Below the pieces are notes generated by a model, which worked only from the letters and a program-made list of their open reading frames with translations, ran no database searches and was not told the DNA's origin. 7,084 nt of DNA from Methanosarcinales archaeon (GTDB lineage: Archaea; Halobacteriota; Methanosarcinia; Methanosarcinales; Methanosarcinaceae), in the NCBI GenBank assembly GCA_012329085.1, contig JAAXQB010000162.1, forward strand, positions 1-7,084. The letters run 5' to 3'. This document shows, one piece after another, positions 1 through 5,047 of the stretch (within the stretch, counting starts at the first letter, position 1; each line of letters begins with the position of its first letter). A program made the translations under genes and the position numbers.

Positions 1-30
1 CGAACGAGTTATTAAAGATTTTCTTAAACT
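1..30 (+). repeat. Right flank of a palindromic repeat cut by the window edge
   Basis: The window opens in the right arm of a palindrome (CGAACGAG) followed by an A/T-rich flank. Positions 6-30 match 2676-2700, the flank right after the 75-bp array, at 22 of 25 bases by eye. Palindrome plus flank therefore looks like one composite repeat unit that occurs at least twice. The rest of the unit lies outside the window. Confidence 0.6.
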
Positions 31-59
31 CATTCTAAAAAGTTTGAGTGATTGCGCCC

Positions 60-150
60 ATTCGTTCCGAATAGGCTTTCTAAATGGACTTTCTAAATGA
101 GCAAACGCTCTTTCGTTCCGAATGAGCAAACGCTCTTTCGTTCCGAATGA
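60..150. repeat. Cluster of short palindromic repeats
   Basis: ATTCG-TTC-CGAAT (60-72) is a perfect 5-bp stem with a TTC loop. CTTTCTAAATG occurs at 76-86 and 89-99. A 25-base unit beginning GCAAACGCTC and ending in the TTCGTTCCGAA palindrome occurs twice head to tail with no spacer (101-125 and 126-150). The same core is present at 221-246, inside the 75-bp array near 2528 and 2603, and in inverted orientation at 3166-3185. There are no unique spacers, so this is not a CRISPR array. Function is unknown; it behaves like a dispersed intergenic palindrome family. Confidence 0.8.
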
Positions 151-179
151 GCTACTAAAAATTTCTCTGAGTGCACAAT

Positions 180-212
180 TTTACAAATTATATGCTAATG
201 CTCAGAATGTTC
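180..212 (+). repeat. Dispersed 33-nt AT-rich element, copy 1
   Basis: TTTACAAATTATATGCTAA (180-198) is followed by AATGTTC at 206-212. The copy at 4900-4932 has the same length and is identical at 26 of 33 positions. Weaker or partial copies lie at 357-375, 2743-2780, 3207-3252 and 6204-6222, all in spacers and on the + strand. The AAATTATAT core resembles an archaeal TATA box, so it could be a promoter for an untranslated RNA, but no adjacent reading frame needs one. Role unknown. Confidence 0.55.
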
Positions 213-220
213 AATCACGA

Positions 221-246
221 ACAAACGCTCTTTCGTTCCGAACGAG
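221..246 (+). repeat. Palindromic repeat copy
   Basis: This is another copy of the unit seen at 101-150: ACAAACGCTC followed by a TTCGTTCCGAACGAG palindrome. It is the version with GAACGAG rather than GAATGAG on the right arm, like the fragment at the window's first bases. It directly abuts the long A/T hairpin at 249-281. Confidence 0.7.
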
Positions 247-248
247 TA

Positions 249-281
249 CTGAAAATTTTATAAAATTATAAAATCTTTCAG
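249..281. repeat. Long A/T-rich hairpin
   Basis: The left arm CTGAAA+ATTTTATAA (249-263) pairs with the right arm TTATAAAAT (266-274) and TTTCAG (276-281). The result is a 15-bp stem with a two-base loop and one bulged C at 275. It follows the palindrome at 221-246 and may mark the end of an upstream transcript or be part of the composite repeat. No T-run follows on the + strand, so a classical terminator is not clear. Confidence 0.55.
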
Positions 282-356
282 AGCATATACTATTTCGAAA
301 AAATGAAAATTTCACTTAGTGCATAATAACCGTTTATTCTTGTCACGAAAATGAAC

Positions 357-375
357 TTTACAAATTATATGTTAT
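357..375 (+). repeat. Dispersed AT-rich element, copy 2 (short)
   Basis: TTTACAAATTATATGTTAT is nearly identical to the first 19 bases of the element at 180-212. The downstream AATGTTC part is not obvious here. It lies about 100 bases ahead of the regulator gene and could be an extra upstream promoter element or only a repeat remnant. Confidence 0.45.
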
Positions 376-388
376 GAAAAAATAAATA

Positions 389-440
389 TTGAATATATGC
401 AATTATAGAATAATATACAAATATAAATTTGCATATTCAA
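389..440 (+). promoter_or_regulatory. Promoter and dyad upstream of the regulator gene
   Basis: An archaeal TATA-like stretch (AAATATAAAT, around 419-428) lies about 50 bases ahead of the start codon, which predicts transcription starting near 445-455 and a short leader. The leader carries GGAG (466-469) as a Shine-Dalgarno. Flanking the TATA box are inverted half-sites, TTGAATATATGCAA (389-402) and TTGCATATTCAA (429-440), complementary except for a two-base insertion. Such a dyad around TATA is what an autoregulating repressor would use. The site assignment is inferred from pattern alone. Confidence 0.45.
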
Positions 441-473
441 TCAGTGTATAGATTGTAATTAAATTGGAGCTTA

Positions 474-992
474 ATGATGATTAAAAAAACAAGAATTTTA
501 AATGATCCTTCTGAATTGGTAACGCTTATTCAAGTATTTGAATCTAAGATTCATAAAAAAGTATTTGATGCAATTACTTTCAATTGGATGACAAAAAAAG
601 AATTAGACCAACAAATGGATATTGATGTTACAGATAGTATCCGAATGTTAAAGAAAATCGGATTAATTGAAGATAAATGGCGTACAATTGAACCAGGGCA
701 ACTTCCTTCAAAAGAATATTGCGTATCATACTCTGATGTGCAAGTAAGTTTTAAATGTGGATTTAATGATTTAAGCGATATATTAATGCTTTCATTTAAA
801 CCATATGTGGAAATAGAAGATGATGTTGTAAGAATTAAAAAGGCAATATCTGATGGAAATCAATCAATGAGTGGTCTTGTCAGAACACTTCAAATGAATT
901 ATTCTTATATTCGAGCCATAGCACGAAGATCGGATGAACTTGCTGTTATGGGGCAAAGAATTAGAATAATTGAAAAAGCCGAAGCAGTTTAA
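474..992 (+). CDS. ArsR-like winged-helix transcriptional regulator
   Basis: This is a predicted soluble DNA-binding protein of 172 residues. An N-terminal winged helix is seen at about residues 25-90: helix KIHKKVFDAI, a second helix beginning TKKELDQQM, the putative recognition helix VTDSIRMLKKIG, then a wing. A second helix-turn-helix-like segment occupies about 118-166, with YSYIRAIARRSDEL as its likely recognition helix. No metal-binding cysteine pair typical of classical ArsR sensors is seen; the two cysteines (83 and 95) are isolated. Two ATGs are adjacent (474 and 477). GGAG at 466-469 leaves 4 nt to the first and 7 nt to the second, so 477 may be the true start. It lies 39 nt before aspartate kinase on the same strand, so it may control that gene, and the dyad at 389-440 suggests autoregulation. 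The effector is unknown. The fold class is reasonably sure, the exact family less so. Confidence 0.75.
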   Translation: MMIKKTRILNDPSELVTLIQVFESKIHKKVFDAITFNWMTKKELDQQMDIDVTDSIRMLKKIGLIEDKWRTIEPGQLPSKEYCVSYSDVQVSFKCGFNDLSDILMLSFKPYVEIEDDVVRIKKAISDGNQSMSGLVRTLQMNYSYIRAIARRSDELAVMGQRIRIIEKAEAV

Positions 993-1031
993 TAAAATTT
1001 TAAGTTGCTTTATAACTTAGCATAATATATT

Positions 1032-2429
1032 ATGAAATTCGTGATGAAATTTGGAGGTGCTTCTCTTGCAAATGGAGAGAAGATTCGTCATGTTGCTCAG
1101 CTTTTAAAAAAGTATCATGACGATGGAAATGAAATTGTAGTTATTGTATCTGCACTCTTTGGTGTGACTGATAAACTAATTGCAAATGCAGCAAAAATAT
1201 CAAGAAAAGATAAAACAAAACATATAGATGAATTTATAGAATCAATCAAAGAGTTGCATTATGATGCAATAGCTGTAGCCATAACTGATAAAAACATAAA
1301 AAAAGAAACAATTAAGATAATAGATGATAAATTAAAATATTTAAAAAGAGCTTTTATTGGAATTTGTTATCTTGGTGAGCTTTCAACTAGATCTATTGAT
1401 TATATTTCATCTTATGGAGAGCGATTATCTGTACCTATTGTAAATGGTGCAATAAGATCACTTGGTATAGAATCTGGATCATACACAGGCGGAGAAATTG
1501 GAATTATAGTTAATAACTCAAAAAATCAACTTGAATTTGAAACTATATATGAAAGAATTAATGCAAAATTAAATCCAGTTTTAAAAAGTGAAATTCCAGT
1601 TATTGCAGGATTTATTGCAGAAAATAAAGATGGGATTGTTAAAACACTTGGACGAGGTGGATCAGACTTTTCTGCATCTATTGTAGGTAGTGCACTTAAA
1701 GTAGATGAAATAATACTTTGGAAAGAAGTTCATGGAATTATGACAAGCGATCCAAAAATTGTTCCAGATGCGAAATTAATTCCAAAAATTTCATATATCG
1801 AAGCCATGGAGCTTTCATATTTTGGAGCGAAAGTATTGCACCCCCTTTCAATTGAACCTGCAATAAAGAAAAAAATTCCAGTTCGTGTTAAAAATATATT
1901 TGAACCGGATTTTGATGGAACACTTATTGTATCCAATAATATACATGATAAAGATGTGGTAAGGGCAATATCACTTATTGATGAAGTGTCCTTATTAAAT
2001 ATTTCTGGTGTTGGAATGTTTGGTGTGCCCGGTGTTATTGCAAGAGTATTTACAGTACTTGCAAATGCAGGTGTGAATATAATTATGATAAGCCAAGGAT
2101 CATCTGAGGCAAACATATCCATTGTTATTGATGATGCATATATTGACTTAATAATTTCTGAAATTGTGTTGGAATTTGAAAATGACATTCCTTTAAAAGT
2201 TACAAAAGATAAAGACATTTCTGTAATTGCCGTTGTAGGACTTGGAATGACAGGATTACCTGGAGTTTCAGGACGCGTATTTAGTGCATTGGGCAATAAT
2301 CATATAAATGTTATCATGATAAGCCAAGGATCTTCACAACACAATATATCGTTTGTTGTTAAAGAAAAAGATGCAATAAATTCAGTTCAAATACTTAGTA
2401 ATGAGTTTAAACTTGGGTGTAATTCTTAA
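1032..2429 (+). CDS. lysC: Aspartate kinase with two C-terminal ACT domains
   Basis: Phosphorylates L-aspartate with ATP to 4-phospho-L-aspartate (EC 2.7.2.4), the first step toward threonine, methionine and, where the route exists, lysine; cytosolic. At 465 residues it has the usual monofunctional length, with no homoserine dehydrogenase fused. The amino-acid kinase domain covers about 1-300: KFGG at 6-9, VSALFGVTDKL at 39-49, SYGERLS at 127-133, LGRGGSDFSAS at 206-216, WKEVHGIMTSDPKIVPDA at 230-247 and the FGAKVLHP region at 264-271. ACT domains follow at about 313-367 and 394-445, both with the ISQGSS effector-site motif, so feedback inhibition by an aspartate-family amino acid is expected. 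The N-terminal motif reads KFGGAS rather than the common KFGGTS. The start at 1032 gives the expected MKFVMKFGG beginning; no Shine-Dalgarno is visible, which fits translation as the second gene of an operon. The first structured element downstream is the 75-bp repeat array, 27 nt after the stop. Confidence 0.95.
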   Translation: MKFVMKFGGASLANGEKIRHVAQLLKKYHDDGNEIVVIVSALFGVTDKLIANAAKISRKDKTKHIDEFIESIKELHYDAIAVAITDKNIKKETIKIIDDKLKYLKRAFIGICYLGELSTRSIDYISSYGERLSVPIVNGAIRSLGIESGSYTGGEIGIIVNNSKNQLEFETIYERINAKLNPVLKSEIPVIAGFIAENKDGIVKTLGRGGSDFSASIVGSALKVDEIILWKEVHGIMTSDPKIVPDAKLIPKISYIEAMELSYFGAKVLHPLSIEPAIKKKIPVRVKNIFEPDFDGTLIVSNNIHDKDVVRAISLIDEVSLLNISGVGMFGVPGVIARVFTVLANAGVNIIMISQGSSEANISIVIDDAYIDLIISEIVLEFENDIPLKVTKDKDISVIAVVGLGMTGLPGVSGRVFSALGNNHINVIMISQGSSQHNISFVVKEKDAINSVQILSNEFKLGCNS

Positions 2430-2455
2430 ATTATATGATTGCAAAAGCATTGAAT

Positions 2456-2680
2456 AACGCTCATTTATTCCAAATAAGCTGTCGAAAACCTTCGATTTTC
2501 TCCAACGCTCATTCTCTTCGAGAATGTGCAAACGCTCATTTGTTTCAAATAAGCTGTCGAAAACCTTCGGTTTTCTCCAACGCTCATTCTCTTCGAGAAT
2601 GTGCAAACGCTCATTTGTTTCAAATGAGCTGTCGAAAACCTTCGGTTTTCTCCAACGCTCATTCTCTTCGAGAATGAGCT
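2456..2680. repeat. Three 75-bp tandem repeats built of hairpins
   Basis: Units at 2456-2530, 2531-2605 and 2606-2680 each begin AACGCTC; the period is exactly 75. In the third unit three perfect hairpins are visible: GCTCATTTG-TTT-CAAATGAGC (2609-2629), GAAAACC-TTC-GGTTTTC (2634-2650) and GCTCATTCTC with TTC loop and GAGAATGAGC (2657-2679). Units 1 and 2 carry a few substitutions, partly keeping G-U pairing; unit 1 is most diverged. Because 75 is divisible by three and the unit has few stops, open frames run through on both strands, but their products are only 25-residue echoes. The array starts 27 nt after the aspartate kinase stop, so it could shape that mRNA's 3' end. Confidence 0.92.
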
Positions 2681-2742
2681 ATCAAAGATTTTCTTAAAAT
2701 TATTTAACTGTCTGGAAGGACTCAATATATCACAAACATATC

Positions 2743-2780
2743 TAATAAATTATATACTAAATGCCACATCCAAGATGTTT
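2743..2780 (+). repeat. Dispersed AT-rich element, copy 3 (diverged)
   Basis: TAATAAATTATATACTAA (2743-2760) followed by AGATGTTT (2773-2780) resembles the 33-nt element at 180-212 with a slightly longer gap. It overlaps the last codons of the decayed gene on the opposite strand, so the similarity could be partly chance. Confidence 0.35.
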
Positions 2781-3120
2781 GAGTTCTTCATTCACGCCAT
2801 AATTAAATTCTTTTATCAATATTTTAACATTTTAATATTGTGCTCTAAAAATAAAAGCTCCAACTTTTCTTTTTTAAAACTTATTGTAGCCCAGACATAT
2901 TTGTTAATAAACTCCTTATTCATATCAACAGTTTGAGTTAAAAACCTTAAATCTGCTTTCTATGAAATGATTTAATTAAAAATTTTTCATACATACTTGA
3001 TATTTTTTCAAATTTAAAGAATTAATTTTTGTTTAAATCATTTAATATTACAATTATACTGCTCTTAGCTTTGCGGATTTTTATTTTTTAAATATTGCAT
3101 ATATTTATTTCAAAACATTT
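2758..3120 (-). pseudogene. Decayed protein gene, frameshifted and with stops
   Basis: Reading the minus strand, protein-like sequence continues only by changing frame. From 3120 to 2947 one frame gives KIRKAKSSIIVILNDLNKN, a stop at 3022-3024, then SSMYEKFLIKSFHRK; another stop lies at 3088-3090. From 2959 to 2816 a second frame gives KADLRFLTQTVDMNKEF and a further Lys/Glu/Leu-rich stretch ending LEHNIKMLKY. From 2820 to 2758 a third frame gives LIKEFNYGVNEELKHLGCGI and a stop. Each shift falls where one segment ends and the next begins, as expected of a gene broken by at least two indels and two nonsense changes. I do not recognise the family. The remnant lies between two repeat clusters (array to 2680, hairpin from 3148), so repeat activity may have accompanied its loss. 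The true 5' end is unclear. Confidence 0.5.
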
Positions 3121-3147
3121 TTGATTTATATTTTTGTATTTTTAATA

Positions 3148-3195
3148 GCTCGTTTGGAACAAACGAGCGTTTGCTCGTTCGGAACGCTCTGAGCG
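3148..3195. repeat. Palindromic repeat cluster, inverted orientation
   Basis: GCTCGTTTG-GAA-CAAACGAGC (3148-3168) is a perfect 9-bp stem with a GAA loop. It is followed by CGTT-CGG-AACG (3176-3186) and GCTC-T-GAGC (3186-3194). The stretch 3166-3185 is the reverse complement of 116-135 with a single difference, so this is the same family as at the left end of the window, flipped. The A/T flank at 3252-3274 also resembles the reverse complement of 149-171, supporting an inverted composite unit. Confidence 0.8.
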
Positions 3196-3206
3196 CTAAT
3201 ATATAA

Positions 3207-3252
3207 TTTATAAAGTTATATACTTAACACTTATTCTTTCAGAATGATGTTC
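3207..3252 (+). repeat. Dispersed AT-rich element, copy 4
   Basis: TTTATAAAGTTATATACTTAA (minus its last base, 3207-3226) followed by TCAGAATGATGTTC (3239-3252) parallels the copy at 180-212, which also has TCAGAATG then GTTC. The gap is longer by about 13 bases. It sits directly after the palindrome cluster, as copy 1 sits directly after one at 149-173. Confidence 0.45.
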
Positions 3253-3488
3253 AGAGAAAATTTTTAATTTCTCGTTAAGTTTTTTTTATCTATTTGCCAA
3301 TATATAGCAATTAAGGAATGACATCACATAATTATATAAGTAACAATTGAATGTGTGCAAAAGCAAATATAAATATTAAAATTAAATATCTCCTATTCCA
3401 GAGGAGTTACGGTTAAAAAGAAATAAAAAAATATTTGATATAAATTTTTACTATCGTAGATTTTGAAATTTTATTATGAACTCATAAC
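3253..3488. other. AT-rich spacer without a recognisable gene
   Basis: No reading frame of convincing length or RNA gene is seen. It begins with an A/T flank of the repeat cluster (to about 3274). A small hairpin CTCCT/AGGAG (3390-3394 with 3402-3406) includes an AGAGGAG sequence resembling a Shine-Dalgarno, but no start codon follows at usable distance. The remainder is simple A/T-rich sequence leading to the ATPase promoter. Confidence 0.5.
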
Positions 3489-3500
3489 TTTTATATAATA
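3489..3500 (+). promoter_or_regulatory. TATA box of the ATPase gene
   Basis: CTTTTATATAATA, centred near 3495, matches the archaeal TATA consensus. A start about 25 bases downstream would fall near 3520, giving a very short or absent leader before the GTG at 3532 or ATG at 3541. That agrees with the lack of a Shine-Dalgarno. The first dyad begins right at its downstream edge, where a repressor would block polymerase recruitment. Confidence 0.5.
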
Positions 3501-3550
3501 TGTCAATCATATTTGACATAATAAAGATAGCGTGTCAAATATGATTGATA
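3501..3550. promoter_or_regulatory. Paired 18-bp dyads, probable operator of the ATPase gene
   Basis: TGTCAATCATATTTGACA (3501-3518) is a perfect TGTCAA/TTGACA dyad with a 6-bp centre. TGTCAAATATGATTGATA (3533-3550) is the same site in reverse complement, 17 of 18 bases. Centres are 32 bp apart, about three helical turns, so two dimers would sit on the same DNA face. Site 1 lies just after the TATA box; site 2 covers the start codon. If transcription began upstream of site 1, the pair would instead form an 18-bp RNA hairpin with a 14-nt loop hiding the ATG. The likeliest binder is the ATPase itself, whose middle region looks like a winged helix, but this is inference. Confidence 0.65.
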
Positions 3551-4842
3551 AAAAAGTAATATATGAAGAAGTGATATTGGACAATATAGAAAAAGTCAAA
3601 AATATCAAAATAGTTAAGAGAGATATAAACATATCCTTATTGCAAAATAAAATAAAAGCAATTTATGGAGTGAGAAGAAGTGGAAAGACATATTTTCTAT
3701 TTCAAATAATAAGTAGTAGTTACAAAGATGATTTTATCTACATAAATTTTGAAGATGAAAGATTGATAAATATTACAATTGATGAATTAAATGATTTTTT
3801 AAAAATAGCATTATCTATAAAAAATACAAAAAATTTATTTTTTGATGAAATTCAAAACATCAATAATTGGGAATTATTCATAAGAAGATTAAATGATGAA
3901 GGGTACAATCTGTTTGTTACAGGTTCTTCTTCTAAATTGCTTTCAAAAGAGATTGCAACTTCTTTAAGAGGAAGAAGTTTAAGTAGAGAAATATTCCCAT
4001 TAAATTTTAAAGAATTTTTAAAATTTAATAATATTGAGTGTAATTTACAATTATCTACTGCGGAAAAATCAAAAATGTTGTCTTATGTAAATAATTTTTT
4101 TAAATTTGGAGGTTTTCCAGAATTAGTATTTTTAAATGATGATTTAAAAAAAGAAATTCTTAAAGAATATTTAGAAGGGATATTTTATAGGGATATTGTT
4201 GAAAGATATAATATAAGAAATATAAAAGAATTGAGAGTTTTAAGAAATATTTTAATAAATCTATATTCAAATGAAATATCAATTAAAAAAATTACTTTCT
4301 TTTTAAAAGAGTATAATACTAAAATTAGTAGAGAAAGTATTTACACATATATGTCATATTTTGAAGATGCATATTTAATATTTTCATTGGAAAACTTTTC
4401 ATATAAATCTAAAATCAAACCAAACTCCAAATTGTATGTAATTGATGGAGCATGGAATTTTTCATTAAGTGTTGATAAAAATAAAGGTAAAATATTGGAG
4501 AATATGGTTTTATTGGAGTTGAGAAAATATGGATTTGTTGAAAATGAAAATTTATTTTATTGTAAAGGTAGAAATTATGAAGTTGATTTTTTAATAGAAA
4601 GAGAAGATGGAAGTCAAGAGCTTTTTCAAGTTTGTTATGAATTAAATGAAATGAATAAAGAAAGAGAGTTTGGAGCATTTAAAAAAGCAATCAATGATTT
4701 AAAATTGAAAGATACTAAATTAAAAATTATTACGCATGATGATGAAAGTTTTAAAAGAATATCCATTGGAAATGAAGAATATATTGTTGAAGTAATTCCA
4801 TTTTGGAAATGGTGTTTTTTATATAATATTGATGCGCAATAA
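3532..4842 (+). CDS. AAA-family ATP-binding protein (AAA_14 / DUF4143)
   Basis: A protein of 436 residues, normal length for this widespread bacterial and archaeal accessory ATPase family, whose cellular role is not established. AAA domain: Walker A GVRRSGKT (46-53), Walker B NLFFDEIQ (101-108), sensor-like LFVTGSSSKLLS (127-138) and LRGRSL with probable arginine finger (145-150). The middle (about 232-290) reads as a winged helix, with ISRESIYTYMSYFEDAYLIF typical of the family. The C-terminal DUF4143 part has GRNYEVDFLIE (346-356) and LFQVCYEL (364-371), resembling a PD-(D/E)XK nuclease fold but with QVC in place of the catalytic ExK, so nuclease activity is doubtful. GTG at 3532 and ATG at 3541 are both possible starts; neither has a Shine-Dalgarno. 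The coding sequence is strikingly AT-rich compared with ftr, which hints at horizontal acquisition. The stop is followed by four more in-frame TAA codons within an AAT repeat. It stands alone, with a private promoter and operator. Confidence 0.9.
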   Translation: MSNMIDKKVIYEEVILDNIEKVKNIKIVKRDINISLLQNKIKAIYGVRRSGKTYFLFQIISSSYKDDFIYINFEDERLINITIDELNDFLKIALSIKNTKNLFFDEIQNINNWELFIRRLNDEGYNLFVTGSSSKLLSKEIATSLRGRSLSREIFPLNFKEFLKFNNIECNLQLSTAEKSKMLSYVNNFFKFGGFPELVFLNDDLKKEILKEYLEGIFYRDIVERYNIRNIKELRVLRNILINLYSNEISIKKITFFLKEYNTKISRESIYTYMSYFEDAYLIFSLENFSYKSKIKPNSKLYVIDGAWNFSLSVDKNKGKILENMVLLELRKYGFVENENLFYCKGRNYEVDFLIEREDGSQELFQVCYELNEMNKEREFGAFKKAINDLKLKDTKLKIITHDDESFKRISIGNEEYIVEVIPFWKWCFLYNIDAQ

Positions 4843-4852
4843 TAATAATAAT
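4838..4852 (+). repeat. (AAT)5 microsatellite over the ATPase stop codon
   Basis: Five AAT triplets overlap the stop, producing TAA at 4840, 4843, 4846, 4849 and 4852 in the same frame. Changes in repeat number would leave the protein end intact, so this is probably neutral slippage. Confidence 0.8.
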
Positions 4853-4864
4853 AAATGATGTGTA

Positions 4865-4889
4865 TTAAAGAGGAAAATTCACTCTTTAA
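4865..4889 (+). terminator. Hairpin after the ATPase gene
   Basis: TTAAAGAG (4865-4872) pairs perfectly with CTCTTTAA (4882-4889) across a 9-nt loop, 22 bases past the stop. No strong T-run follows, so it may be a 3'-end stabilising hairpin rather than a true terminator. Confidence 0.4.
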
Positions 4890-4899
4890 GAAATGTATA

Positions 4900-4932
4900 T
4901 TTATAAATTATATGCTATCGTACGAAATGTTC
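4900..4932 (+). repeat. Dispersed 33-nt AT-rich element, copy 5
   Basis: TTTATAAATTATATGCTAT begins this copy and GAAATGTTC ends it. Length and end motifs match the copy at 180-212 exactly, with 26 of 33 bases identical. It lies in the convergent spacer between the ATPase and ftr, where no protein-gene promoter is needed on the + strand. That argues for a repeat or a small RNA rather than an mRNA promoter. Confidence 0.55.
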
Positions 4933-4939
4933 CTAAAAA

Positions 4940-4997
4940 ACTATAAAAAAATTTACATATCCACAATGCTTTTATTTTTAATTAATATGTGGATATG
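4940..4997 (-). terminator. Hairpin plus T-runs, probable ftr terminator
   Basis: CATATCCACA (4956-4965) and TGTGGATATG (4988-4997) form a perfect 10-bp stem around a 22-nt A/T loop. On the minus strand, about 50 nt past the ftr stop, the stem is followed by TAAATTTTTTT and then another T-run near 4936-4941. Hairpin followed by T-runs suits transcription termination of ftr; archaeal termination depends mainly on the T-runs. Confidence 0.6.
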
Positions 4998-5047
4998 CTT
5001 AAATATTTGATTAATTATTTATAGCTATTCTTAATTTATAAATTAAT

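Noticed and set aside
1008..1016. TATA box (TTTATAAC) giving lysC its own promoter
   Set aside because: It would place the transcript start at or after the start codon; cotranscription with the regulator is simpler, though a leaderless transcript cannot be excluded.
1730..2296. 188-codon open frame on the minus strand inside aspartate kinase
   Set aside because: Antisense shadow of a clearly conserved gene; the product is low-complexity Ile/Ser/Thr-rich and resembles no family.
60..2680. CRISPR array
   Set aside because: Repeats are directly joined or form 75-bp tandem units; there are no unique spacers of regular length and no cas genes.
2382..2725. Overlapping open frames on both strands through the 75-bp array (74, 80 and 86 codons)
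   Set aside because: They exist because the repeat period is a multiple of three. The products are 25-residue repeats of translated palindromes with no other support.
3390..3410. AGAGGAG as a ribosome binding site for a small gene
   Set aside because: No ATG, GTG or TTG follows at a usable distance with an open frame; the bases also form one arm of a small hairpin.
4415..4678. 87-codon minus-strand open frame inside the ATPase gene
   Set aside because: Antisense of A/T-rich conserved coding sequence, with no start signals or recognisable motif.
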